Source of the DNA: Calliphora vicina | Lineage: Eukaryota > Arthropoda > Insecta > Diptera > Calliphoridae | DNA: 64,000 nucleotides | Reading direction: 5' to 3' | Assembly (NCBI RefSeq): GCF_958450345.1 | Contig: NC_088781.1 | Span: 43,821,357 to 43,885,356, forward strand | In this document: positions 1 to 11,450 of the stretch, piece by piece | How positions within the stretch are numbered: position 1 is the stretch's first letter | Layout of the letters: each line of letters opens with the position of its first letter | The notes under the pieces: model-generated | The model's input: only the letters and a program-made list of their open reading frames with translations | Databases searched by the model: none | Told to the model about the DNA's origin: nothing | Position numbers and translations under genes: made by a program

Positions 1-1831
1 GCAAATCTGCTTTAGTAGGATTTTAAAATTGAGTTACACAAAGATGGGCTGATGGCTAATGGGGATGAGTTATAAACAAAATAAGTGTTTAATAAAATAG
101 TTTTAAGATAGCTACTAAAGTGAGGAAAATTATGTTTACTTAGAAGAAAAAGTATATTCCTTTTGTGGAATATGTAAGTTTTGCACTTACCCCTTATTGA
201 ACTAAAGTTATTATTAATCCAGTTTTTAATTTGAACATACCTGCAAAGATATAAAATAAATTAAATTATAATAGTTTCTATTAAGTAAATTTAAATTTAT
301 GTGAGATTCTGAAAGATCTATTTTAAATACTACAGCTGCTTTAATATTATTCTAAGGACTTCTTGCAGTTATCTTTAATCAATATAAAAAATCCCATCTC
401 TTTAATCGTTAGCAAAATGAAAATTCCCACAACTTGCCTGCCTCTACAAAACATTCTAATACATAAAACATTTAAATATTTTCTTATCAAGATTATTTCA
501 AAACACAAACTGGTTGGTTCCAATTTTAACGACAAAACCACAGCAAATCAGCACAAGATATAAACACTTACATTTTTCATTCCTTTAAATTCCTTACTCT
601 ACAATCTGAAGCCAGAGTTCCATGGCCACTATATCAAATTGAAAATTACATACAGAGATGCGATTTAGCATTTCCTTTAGCATAATAAACCTGGCCATTC
701 AACTATCTGTGTTTATTATGATTCAATTATCAATTAGAAATATCTTTTTGCATTCTCTAACAAACTATAAAAACTGACTGGTTTTTCCATTTTATCGCCA
801 TCTTAATATCTCTCTTGCCTCAACTTTACACAGAAATTCATGCCAACCAAAAGTTATTTTAACACTTCTTTTCTTTTTCCTTTCCTTAAATGTTATTTGG
901 TTTTTTAAGGAAAATTAACTCTAAATACAATTTTTTCACATTTTCTTCAACCAAACAAGCAACATTTTTCCTAAGAACATTGATGTATTACAAGGTAAAA
1001 TAGGAGAGAAGAAGATGGAACGTACAAAAAAAAAGTGTTACCATAAATACAAAACATATCAACATTTTGTAGATGATTATCGTTCATTTTTGTTTAGGTT
1101 GTTGTAGATATTGTTGCTCTTGCTGTTGCAACAATCTACCACAAAAAAAAATAAAAATACACAAACAACTGAGTCTCTGTTGATAACTCTACTATTTTGC
1201 CGTTTATGATACATGTTTTTATATAGTTTTTTGTTCTAAAAAGCATTTTTATAGTGAAAAATAGATTATAAACTATTACACAAGGTGTTTGGGTCTTTAA
1301 ATAGGTGGGTAGTTTGATAATTTTATGAAATTTGAAATGTGATCCCTGGCCAGATCAATCTAGATCCACGATTCTACTGAGCAACATTTCCAAGATCTTT
1401 ATTGGATCTCTTGTATTGGTTAGGATATTTCATTCTGAATCTGGGCTCTCCAGATTCAGGATGAAGCCTTGGACATACACACAACTAAATAAAAAGAAAC
1501 TGTTTGTATTCTAGATCACAAGATCAAAGTCGATTTGTTTAAACGAGCCTTCAATACCCTTCTAATGGTTCCATAATCTTTTGTGGTATAAACTGGTTTA
1601 AATACGCATCATAAATTAAGGATAAAGAAATACTGGTCTTAAAGGACAATATCCAAAAAAGCTGTTTAATTTTTAGTCATAAATCTTGGAATTCAATAGG
1701 ATTGATCTACGATTATTTACTTATTATACATACAACCAACTTTTATGAAGTAGTAATCAAATTAATTTATATTAGTGTCGCTTATTCCTAGAACAAAATG
1801 AAATGAGGAAAGACATAAATTCGGCATATCA
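1..1831. other. AT-rich non-coding DNA, nothing recognised
   Basis: Mostly A/T-rich sequence with stops in all frames and no domain I recognise. The stretch 1330-1560 is less AT-rich and may be the remains of an unidentified repeat, but no motif supports a name. Confidence 0.5.
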
Positions 1832-2880
1832 AAACTGCCCTGGAAGACCAAGAATTGGAGGCATTACTCCATGAAGATTGTTGTAAAATTCAACAAGAGC
1901 TTTCAAAATCATTGGGAACGTTTGAGAGCAGCAGGATTCATCCAAAGGCAGGGAAATTGGCTAACATACGAATTGAAGCCGAGAGACCTTGAAAGACGAT
2001 TTTGCATGTCCAAAATTATGCTTGAACGCTATAAAAGAAAAGAAAATGTTTGCACCGAATAATTACTTGCAATGAAAAATGGATCCATTGCAATAACCTG
2101 AAGCGCAGGAGATCGTATGTGAAGCCCGGCCAACCAGCCGAATCGACAACAAAACCAAATATCCATGCCGCTAAGGTAATTCTATGTATTTGGTAGGAGC
2201 AAATATGACCAGACCATCACAGGGAACCTGTGCCGATCAGAACTGATTCGTTTAAAGCGAGCATTGGCCGAAAAACGCCTAGAATATGCGGCCAGACATG
2301 AGACCGTGACATTCAATCACGACAACACTAGGCCAGATCTTACAATACCTGTTAAAAATGTTAAGGATGAAATGGTTGGGAAGTTTTGCCTTACCCGCTT
2401 TATAGTCCAGGGTTTTACTCTCTATTGCGATGCGAAAGAAAAATTATACAATTGGTACCTTTTAATGCGTTTTCGCTTCGCACAAAAAATTAGTTTAAAA
2501 TGTTTTTATTTACAAGTTTTGATATTTCATTTTGTCATTCTTCGTTATTGTTTATTTTGGTTTGCGTAGACGACACAGAGTACCAAAGTGTATTCTTATC
2601 GCATTTACCTTTCGTATCGAAATTGCTTTCGCATCGCAACCCCCCAGATCGTGTCCCGTCCGACTACTATTTGTTTCGATCGATAGAGAATGCTTTCTCT
2701 GGGATACGCTTCACTTTGGAACATAGTATCCGATATTGGCTTGATTCGTTCTTGTCCTCAAAAGATGAGCAGTTCTTTTGGCTCGGAATCCATATGTTGT
2801 CAGAAAGGTGGGAAAAGGCCATGGCTCACAATGGCCTATACTGTAAATATTGTACAAATGTTTCAAAATAAAAGCTAAAC
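1832..2880 (+). pseudogene. mariner transposase relic M1 (DD34D type)
   Basis: A decayed transposase of the mariner family, the enzyme that cuts and pastes its own element at TA sites. Recognisable blocks in order: the HTH region (DQELEALLHED-like, from 1840), the first catalytic block at about 2066 where the usual CDEKW reads CNEKW (Asp to Asn), KPGQPAES at about 2120, RLKRALAEKR at 2250, the second catalytic HDN at about 2318, and PSDYYLF with the third Asp at 2655. The C-terminus ends with a GIHML.ERWEK block near 2790-2825. Frames shift several times, about 27 bp is missing near 1920 relative to sister copies, and a 233-bp insertion interrupts the gene between the second and third catalytic residues. 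No terminal inverted repeats were identified. It cannot encode an active enzyme. Confidence 0.88.
2411..2643. mobile_element. small insertion with terminal inverted repeats nested in mariner M1
   Basis: Compared with the mariner copies near 11190 and 29215, this 233-bp stretch is extra. It is flanked by CCAG on both sides (2407-2410 and 2644-2647), which looks like a 4-bp target-site duplication. Near its ends lie TTGCGATGCGAAAG (2425-2438) and its exact reverse complement (2626-2639). It has no coding capacity, so it is a short non-autonomous element of unknown superfamily. Confidence 0.65.
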
Positions 2881-4330
2881 ATTTGAAAAATTCCGATGTC
2901 CATGGTTGAGATGGTAATTGCGGATAATTTTCAATCGTAATTGGGGAATCCATGGTAATGTTTATAACGTACCAATATTGTTCTTCTGTAGGCTATTATC
3001 TTCATTAGCCCCCGAAGACTCTATCCGGACTCTATCTGTCTGGGAGTGCAGAATGTATTCTCTAATAGAACTAAGAAGGAGGGTGGGTTTGATGGAGGTT
3101 TCTTGTGGTGGAATTTAAGATAAGAGCCGCTTTCAGATTTTTTGACAATTACAGAATTTTAGAGACTGGAAATCTGAGAGATATTTTCACATTTCCTAAC
3201 CACATCTCTCTTGAACAATGAATTCTGGGAGTTTCTGATTGAGATATCGAGACATTGGAGGGCAATGCAGATTTGGTATCTGAGACATGAAAACTGCCCT
3301 CGTAGCTTTATGGGGTATGATTCTACATGAGTCAATGAAGGACCACAATGTAAGCTAATAATTCAATGGGAACTATAAGGACACAGGAGAGATGGTACAA
3401 TAAGCCCTCATGACGAGCTTTAAGGACTTTGTGGCTTAAGCCTTTCGGGACTACTAGGATAATACGTCCCAGCAATTTTCAAACTCTTGTATTTTCTTTA
3501 TTTTCAATGCAATTTCTTATATATGGTTTCAAAATAAAACTCCGTCCCCAAAGGGTTAAGTACGACTGTAGGAATAAGTGTCGCTAGTCGGGATCTTTTG
3601 TTGATGGACTAGAAAACTAGTGTCCATCATAACGGGTTCGAAGAGAATGGCATTAATAGCTTTCAATAGTTTCCGTGAGCAGCTGAAGGAGGAGACGATT
3701 CCTAGCTAACTTTGAAACTGTTCGGCACTGGCTGGATTCTCTATATGGCTTCGTCAAGAAATAAGTATAATTTGGAGTATTATAACCCCGCTCACAAATG
3801 TCCTTCTCAGCAGAAGCACAATTTTTATCCTGAGAAATATAAAAACGATTTGAAAGACGTCGTTTTTTGGGGAGAATGCCACGCCTATGAAGAGTGTTCC
3901 AATTGCAGTCACCATTTACACTGCCGAATATTAAGAGCCTTGAGGAATACTTTATAAAACGTTTCCTCTTGTGTATCCATAACCGTGATTTGTGTCAAGA
4001 ATGTTGCTTTGCCATTTGGTGGTTATATTCCAAATGCTGTGCTGACCTTATTGATAGATTTTCGACGCTCTATCTTTCTCTATAAGCGTTCATTGGAACA
4101 AAGATACCAAGGTAAATGAATTTGTCTACCCTATCAAAACATTGTTAGCCTACTTCAAGTGCTTGAAATGTGTCTTGAATTGTCAGTCTATTTTTCTTGT
4201 AACCTCTAGCTAAACTCAAAGTTCCTAAACACAAGTCACTCACACTAAATCATGTAATATCTGTCACCACTGAATATCCATACCCGGAAACGATATTGTT
4301 GATAGGACATTTTCAGTGGCAAGAAAGAAT
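2881..4330. other. unassigned sequence, possibly old retroelement debris
   Basis: No domain recognised. Around 3400-3540 the sequence is less AT-rich and ends in an A/T-rich, polyadenylation-like stretch, as LINE 3' ends often do. There is no coding match to support this. 3560-4250 is equally unassigned. Confidence 0.35.
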
Positions 4331-4477
4331 AGGGTGCCCGGATAGGCTAGTCGATAGTGTACTGGACTATTAATCTGAGGGTTGCGGGTTCGATTCCCGC
4401 CAGAGACTCTGGGTGTAGCTGTAGACAAGCAAAACGCTTCGCAGTTTGTGTTTGTTTTAAAATAAAAAAAAAAAAAA
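4331..4477 (+). mobile_element. tRNA-derived SINE, copy 1
   Basis: A Pol III-type retroposon. The head is tRNA-like, with an A-box-like stretch (TAGGCTAGTCGATAG, about 4342) and a perfect T-arm/B box (GCGGGTTCGATTCCCGC, about 4384-4400). A short body with a GCAGTTTGTGTTTGTTTT tail follows, then a poly(A) run and GA repeats. The acceptor-stem halves do not pair, so it is not a functional tRNA. Confidence 0.78.
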
Positions 4478-4597
4478 GAGAGAGAGTGAGTGAGATAATA
4501 CACCATTAGTCTTGAATTGGAAAGGTTGTGACAAGTTACTTCTGTGCAATTCAAAATTCTGTTGAGTAATCCAAATGCCGTCCTCAATTATACTGTC

Positions 4598-4722
4598 TGT
4601 TTTTTAAACAAACACAAACTGCGAAGCTTGTCTCCAGATACACCCAGAGTTTTTGGCGGGAATCGAACCCGCAACACTCAGATTGGACTATCAATCACAC
4701 CTTCGTCTAGTCTATTGGGGAG
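4598..4722 (-). mobile_element. tRNA-derived SINE, copy 2 (inverted)
   Basis: The same SINE family on the opposite strand. On the minus strand it has the same GCGGGTTCGATTCCCGCC B-box region, the CTCTGGGTGTA body segment and the CGCAGTTTGTGTTTGTTT tail. It is slightly shorter in the body than copy 1. The two copies face each other across about 120 bp. Confidence 0.75.
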
Positions 4723-7439
4723 ATTCTTGAAGAATTATGTTTAGCAAAGGATAGATTAACATTCAGACTCATAAGTAATAACTAAGGATATACAAATGTC
4801 TGTCGTCAATAGATTAATAATGACCAGAGACAAAAAGATTATATAATGAAGGTCTTTCACACTCCTAAAATCTTCCTGATCATTTGAAGGAGAGAAAAAG
4901 ACAACTCCTCAATTTCCCCTCGCATATCGATGGGGGGAAAACTAATAGAATAGAGAAATATACACTAAGTTGTTATTGAATTTGCCTTGGCAACAGAAAA
5001 TGATCGTTTAGTTGCATGAATAGTTTGAATTAGAGTTTCTTCCTGCGGTCTTTTTTTTTTTTTTTGCTGCTCTACTACACTTGAATTTGGTGTCATTGTG
5101 TGATAGTGATTGTTAGTGCTGTTGTTGAGGTTGTTGTTGCTTGCTTGCTGTTGCCGCAGTTGTTGTAGCTGGGAAAACTACAGCAGCAATAACAACACAG
5201 AAATTAGGTATTTAAAGGTATGAAATGTATGTTGCTGTGTGTTTGCTGTTTGTTGTCATATTCGCTTTTATATGCTCCATGACCATAAACAACATTATTT
5301 GCCTGAGTTGTATAATGTTGTCATAAACTAGTTTCAGTTTGTTCGTTCATTTGTTCGTTCCTTCATTGCTGTTGTTTATTTTCAATGCCTCAATTCGTTT
5401 TAATGTAGCATGCAACATTAGATGCTTGAGTTGAGTTGGTAGACATTAAATTGTTAATGGATTTGTAACCTTTTGGATGAAACACAAATTGAATGAAATT
5501 TGTGTTTGGGTTTGACTGGGTGTTATGGAATGAATGACTTGTAAAAGACTAGGGAGAGTTTTTGGATTTATGAAGTAAGTTGTTTCAAATGTGAAAGAAA
5601 TTAGAAGAAATTTTTAGTTTCTTTCCTGTTATTAATTAAGCAGTGATCCATCAAGATCTTCATGATATTTCAGCAGTTTGTCATCATTCAGAATAATCCA
5701 ATCATGCAACACATACTGCACTTCTCCTACCAACATTTGAGTCCCAAAAGCTGCCTATTACAGAAATTATAGTTCTTTCCTTAACTAAAAACAGGTGTTC
5801 CCTGATTCGTTTAAACTGACCCTAAATCACTGAGATGCTTTACTATTTATTTTACGCTAGAATTAGACAACGACGACAATTCCTTTTGGTTTTAAACAAT
5901 GTCATGACAGGACCAGCATAAATAGCAACATTAAAGTGTTTTAGAGCACAATTGTTCAAATACATGCAGCACAGAAAAATGAAAGGTTAAAATAAAGCAA
6001 AAATAAAAGATGACATGAAACAAGTGGAAGGAAGGATATCATTATATAATGTCCTCACATAATGCATTATAAACTAAAATGACCAAACAACCACAATTTA
6101 AGCGAACAACTGCACAAAATAACAAACTAAAAAGGAAAAAAACTAAAGACAAATAGTTTTAACAAGAAATGACCACAAAACCAAGTGGCCCGGTTGTTGC
6201 AGACCTCATTGCATTTAAACAACCACATAAAAGATGCTCACTCTGTTTATAACCCTTCTCCACTCTCCTTGCATCCTGGTCTTCTCCACAATAATGCTGC
6301 TGCAAAACTGCAAAAGAAAAAAAAACTACAGATTTTTCTGTTTTAACGACAACAACGACCACAATTACCAAAAACTTTAATATTGCTACACAACAACAAC
6401 AACTATAGTTCAAATTGTATGATGATGTTGCGAATAACAATCACTTCCAACTACACTTGTACTTGAATGACGATCCGTTGCGGTTATTACATTTCCTAAA
6501 ACCTCCAATTCCCTTACCGCCCTCCAACCAACCAACCAACCTCTTTGTCTACTTCCTTCTTTCTGCCATAACTTCACTTCAGCTGCAAGTCTTGTTAAAG
6601 TGTTGCTCAATATAGTGTTTTTCATTTCTTTGAAAAACATCACCACAGTCTAGCACGAGGACATTAGTAATGGTAAGAGCAGCATTGGCTTTAGCATAAG
6701 ATAATAGTGCGATAATAATCCCTATTTGCCACACTCTCAACGAGACATTAGACAACATTGACCAGCACAAAATAACGCATCTACTGAACGCATTGCTATT
6801 TGCAACCAACCAACCCAAGGGGCTCAGTGTGTTATTAAAAAAAAGAAGAAATTGTATGGAAAAACATGATGAAAATTATGAAAAGAATTATAATTTGCCA
6901 TTGTTCATAGTTTCATTACAAAATAAGGCAAATCAAGTAATTGTTAGTTAGTTAATTTGGCATTGGAAAACATAAATCAATCTTAATAAAATGACACTTG
7001 TTAATTACTAAAGAAGCATTACAAAACATACTAAATAAATCATATGAATTAAAATTCCCAAGACCAAATTCACCTCTCTGAAACATTACAATTCCCAAAG
7101 GATTAGTTTCAAAGAATAGAAACTCAGTGGAATTTTAGTTTTCCAACGATGGCAGATAAACTTGATATGAAATTAAAAAAATTCCATCTGCATTAAATCA
7201 GTTCCATCGTAAGACCACGAACTGTGATACAAACACCATTCCAACCCTAATTCTAACTTGAGCTACACAACTCTTTAAATACAGGCTATTGATTATTTAG
7301 CTAAGGGAGGGCAGGATATTTATGCCAGATAACTGAATTTATTCCATATTTTAGTAACCAAACGATGCTGAAAATCACTTTGTTACCTAATGGCACAGCG
7401 TATTTTTTCTTCACCTTTAATTTATGTTTGGAGATAAAC
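4723..7439. other. non-coding DNA with simple repeats
   Basis: No coding or transposon motif recognised. It contains poly-T (5050-5065), GTTGTTGTTG/CAACAACAAC-like runs (5110-5170, 6345-6405) and ordinary AT-rich DNA. Short frames open in the CAAC-rich part are low-complexity and look accidental. Confidence 0.55.
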
Positions 7440-9180
7440 TAATAACATTGTTCCGGATCATAAAGGTCTCTGCGAATTATTTTGTTTCAAAATTAGATTG
7501 AAGAGACTTTTTCCACCGCAACCTATAGTATCATTTCTGCAGTCTTATCATTCTTCTATATTGCGAAAGACTAACCTCTTCCCCCAAATTCATTCGGACT
7601 AGATTGAACAGGCTTCTTCCACCGCAACCCAGAGGACCTTTTCTGGAATATTTTCATTTATCACCACAGATTCATGTTACAAATGAATATCATTCCCCTC
7701 TATTTCTAAATAATTAATTTAGACTGGATTATAATGGGGAGGATGCACGCACCGCGACCCAGAGGATCATTTAGTCCGCCCTTTAATTTCCCGGAACACT
7801 TATAAGTCACGAATGAATCTCATTAATATTTCGAAAGACTTCCTTCGAATTCATTTGGACTAGATTATATTGAAGAGGCTTCTTCTACCGCGATCTAGAG
7901 GATTTATTCTGCAGCCTTGTTATAAAATTAGATTGAAGATGCTTCTTCCACAACTTCGAGTATCTTTTGTGCAGTCTTATCATTCTCCTATATTTCGACA
8001 GAATAACCCCATCCCCCGAATTCATTTGGAGTAGATTATATTGAAGAGGCTTCTTCCACCGCGACCCAGAGGATATTTACATTTATAGCCACAGATTCAA
8101 GGTACAAATGAAGGCCAGTCCCCTCTATTTCTAAATAATTCATTTAGACTACATTAGAATAGGAAGGAAACGGATCATAAAGGTCCCTGCGAATTAAATT
8201 GTTACAAAGTTAGTTTGAAGATGCTTCTTCCACAACCTTGAGTATCTTTTCTGCAGTCGTATCATTCTCCTATATTTCGACAGAATAACCCCATCCCCCG
8301 AATTAATTTGGAGTAGATTAGATTGAAGAGGCTTCTTCCACCACGACCCAGAGGATATTTTTATTTATCGCCACAGATTCAGGGAACAAATGAAGGTTTG
8401 TCCCCTCTATTTCTAAAGAATTCATTTAGACTAGATTAGAATAGGAAGGAAGCACGAACCGCTACCTAGAGTATCATTTAGTCCACCCTTTAATTTCCCG
8501 CAAAACTTATAAGTCACGAATGAATTTCATTAATAAGAGGTCTTTCTGCATATTTCGAAAGATTTCCTCCGAATTCATTTGGACCAGATTATATTGAAGA
8601 GGCTTCTTCTAGATCAAGAGGATCTATTCTGCAGCCTTGTTACAAAATCAGATTGAGGATGCTTCTTCCCAAACCTTGAGTATCTTTTATGCAGTCTTAT
8701 CATTCTCCTATATTTCGACAGAATAACCCCATCCCCCGAATTCATTAGGAGTAGATTAGATTGAAGAGACTTCATCCACCGCGACCCAGAGGATATTTTC
8801 ATTTATCGCCTCAGATTCAGGTCACAAATGAAGGCTCTACTTCTAAAGAATTCATTTAGACTAGATTAGAATAGTCCGCCCTTAAATTTCCCGCAACACT
8901 TATAAGTCACGAATGAATCTCCCCCAAATTCATTTGGTCTAGATTAGATTGAGGAGGCTTCTTGCACTGCAACCCAGATGATCTTCTCTACAACCTTTTC
9001 ATCTATCGCCACAAACTCAGGTCACAAATGAATCCTCTCTACTTCGAAAGAATTCATTGAGACTAGATTAAAATGGGGAGGATTCACGAACCGCGACCCA
9101 GACTATAATTTAGTCCGCGATTTAATTTCCCGCAAAACTTATAAGTCACGAATGAATCTCATTAATACTTTCTTTGATAA
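7440..9180. repeat. complex tandem array of diverged ~110-130-bp monomers
   Basis: A motif close to GACCCAGAGGAT, usually after CTTCTTCCACCG, recurs about 14 times (near 7511, 7620, 7749, 7889, 7948, 8057, 8230, 8338, 8457, 8611, 8666, 8775, 8966 and 9088). Each is joined to shared blocks such as TTTCTGCAGTCTT, CCCCGAATTCATTTGG and ACTAGATTAGATTGAAG. Spacing is mostly 108-140 bp with a few 55-60-bp steps. Comparable monomers recur after about 710-720 bp (7889/8611, 7948/8666, 8057/8775), which points to a higher-order unit. There is no coding frame. This is a decayed minisatellite or satellite, not a CRISPR array: it has no constant repeat with unique spacers. Confidence 0.85.
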
Positions 9181-9317
9181 TTTCCGGCCTATATGACGAA
9201 ATATCAGGGCAATTGCAAAGCATTTGCACGGAGATTCATAATGAAAAATTTGCGTGGTTTGGTTGCAATATTACATAATATAATTCCAGAAAGACTGACA
9301 AATTCCCACCACTAAGC

Positions 9318-9750
9318 AACCGAGACAGTGTTATAAACCATACCGTCTGAGTCCGGACATTTTCAATACCTAGAGAATCCTTTGTGCAGATCTTTAACTT
9401 CCCACAAATGGTTGAGATCACGAAAAAAAACACGAAAACATGGTCCAGTTCCCTTTGCGAACTGTAGGCCACAACACAATATTATATAAAATAATTTATC
9501 ACAATGGGATCAGTTTTGAATGGACCCAAGTGAGCTGCTTGAAGAGTGGCTACCCATAGAACCATATAAAATAATTGGAAAAACTGAAAAACTCTCAACA
9601 CTAAACTAGTGAACAAGTCCAAACATATAGGATTTCCCCCAAGAAAGTGTTATAAACCACATCGTCTGCGTCAGGGTTCATTTCAAACCTAGAGGATCTT
9701 TTGAGCAGATCTTTCACTCACCACAAGAAGTTGAGATCACGAAAAAAGCT
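9318..9750. repeat. diverged direct repeat pair around a LINE tail
   Basis: About 110 bp beginning AGTGTTATAAACC at 9327 recurs at 9646, an offset of 319 bp. The two copies share CCTAGAG.ATC, GCAGATCTTT and GTTGAGATCACGAAAAAA. The copies differ at many positions. A LINE 3' fragment (9496-9576) lies between them. Confidence 0.6.
9496..9576 (+). mobile_element. LINE 3'-end fragment
   Basis: The segment ATGGGATCAGTTTTGAATGG (9503 on) followed by ACCCAAGTGAGCTGCT matches, on the opposite strand, the 3' end of the RNase H LINE at 60545-60605. Its second half also matches the 3' tails of the LINEs at 18960 and 28555. Only the terminal ~80 bp is present. Confidence 0.6.
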
Positions 9751-9959
9751 TTGAATGCTCCAAAATCTCATCGTGTGTCTCCCATTTGCACTGCTTGATT
9801 TCAATATTACACAAAATAATCCCAGATGCAGCCTGTTACCAAAGAAAACCAGATTCCGGGATATTCGTTGAGGCAGAGTAATAAAACGCATTCTGAAAGC
9901 AGGTCTGTACACAACCATTGCTCTAATTGCCGTGAACATTCAGAATCAACACTGCAATC

Positions 9960-10260
9960 TCAGCAACTCCAACTAAAATGTTAAAGAAGATCTTCGGTCA
10001 AGCTGTGCTTTTCCAGACATACACTCTCCTCAAACATTCCATAAAAAAGAAGGCATAAATTTCCATCTCAAAGATCAGATATTACTTGTAAACATCTGTA
10101 GCACTATTATCCTGATTGGAGCCATCAGTGTACCAAACGTTATCAGAGTCCACCAAGACGGACCTTTAATAATTATCAGATACCTGAACCGCCAGTTTAT
10201 AGTCAGGTACGCTTATGAAAGTGTCAAACTTAAGGTGTTTGAGAATAATCACCAAATGTA
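9960..10260 (-). pseudogene. LINE RNase H-domain relic
   Basis: On the minus strand, around 10110-10135, the sequence reads VWYTDGSN. This is the signature of the first catalytic Asp of the RNase H domain found in some non-LTR retrotransposons. The frame breaks a few codons later. No reverse transcriptase sequence can be read beside it, so the family is not assigned. Confidence 0.4.
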
Positions 10261-10794
10261 ACGCCGGTGATGCCTATTAATTTGCATGAACTCCTGCAGA
10301 AAATATTCTTCACCTTCATCGGCAACTGAGAGTTATGCAGCACAAAACTCAAAGTACTAAGCTGAGACAAATGAGTCTATAAAAACGGTTGTCTGTTAAA
10401 CATAATCATTCCTGCACGAAAGGCTTGAACTTCTTAAAATATTCACAAACTGTGCGGTTATTGATCACAAGTATTGGTGTCGAAGAAGTGTGCGCAGGAA
10501 CATCGTATCATCATTTTGGTAATCGAAGTTGAAAATATGAACTTGAAACATCTTTGGATGGTGCTCTCAAAAACACCGAAACATCATTCTGGCATTAAAT
10601 ATGAACTTTTATGATCATTACAGGGTGCACAATGTCGCACTGACCATTAAACAATCGATATTATGAGCTTTCAGTTCCTTAATCACTCATTTGGATGTCT
10701 GGCCGTTAAACTCATTTGAGGAGTGCTGTTACATATCGATGTTATGAGTCGTCTTCGAGTTCGTGGAAATAATTAAATGAAATCGTATTTTCAA
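10261..10794. other. unassigned sequence
   Basis: No motif recognised. Composition is less AT-rich than ordinary flanking DNA, as expected of decayed transposon sequence, but this cannot be shown by eye. Confidence 0.35.
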
Positions 10795-11450
10795 ATTTTG
10801 GTACGGAAGACAAAGATAAAGCCAAAAAAGTTTGAAGACCAAGAGTTGGAAGCATTATTTCATGAAGTTTGTTTTAAAACTCAACAAGAGCGTGCAAAAT
10901 GATTGAGAGCTACTAAAGCATCAGTTACAAACCGTTTGCGAGCAGCAGGATTCATTAAAAAGCACTGAAATTGGGTACCACGAATTGAAGCCGAGAGAAC
11001 TTGAAAGATGATTTTACATGTCCGAAATGCAGCTTGAACGTTTTAACAGAAAACCGCCCAGAATATGCGGTCAGACATAAAACCGTCATATTCCATCATT
11101 TAAACGCTCGGCCACATGTTAGCATACCTTTTAAAAGGTATTTAGAATGAAGTAGTTGGAAAGATTCGCCTCAACCGCATTATAGTCCAGACCTTGCCCC
11201 ATCTGAATACTATTTGTTTCGATCACTGCAGAACGCTCTATCTGGGATACTCTTCGCCTTGCAATAAAGTATCCGAGATTGGTTTGATTCTTTCTTGGCC
11301 TCAAAAGATGAGCAGTTCTTTTGGCTCGGAATCCATATGTTGCCAGAAAGATGGAAAAAGTTCGTAGCTAACAATGACCAATACTTTGAATAAATTTATA
11401 TTGTACAAATTTTTCAAAATAAAAGCTAAAAATTTTAAAAAAATCCTGCA
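10795..11450 (+). pseudogene. mariner transposase relic M2 with internal deletion
   Basis: The same mariner family as M1. Readable blocks are the EDKD linker and HTH region (10810-11000), then ERFNRK at about 11037. The reading then jumps directly to the RPEYAVRH block at 11056. The segment that should carry the first catalytic Asp and the KPGQPAES region is deleted. The second catalytic block reads HLN instead of HDN, and the third reads PSEYYLF with Asp changed to Glu. The C-terminal SKDEQFFWLGIHMLPERWKK-type block is well preserved near 11305-11360, and AT-rich 3' flank follows. Stops and frameshifts are present throughout. Confidence 0.85.

Noticed and set aside
4331..4405. tRNA gene (and likewise 61871-61945)
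   Set aside because: A/B boxes and the T arm are present but the acceptor halves do not pair, and a retroposon body follows. Called as SINEs.
4264..4744. Overlapping open frames on both strands containing GGNRTRN
   Set aside because: The peptide is only the translation of the conserved SINE B-box region, read from each copy; not a gene.
7440..9180. CRISPR array or coding repeats
   Set aside because: Monomers are diverged along their full length, with no constant repeat and unique spacer pattern, and no frame stays open.
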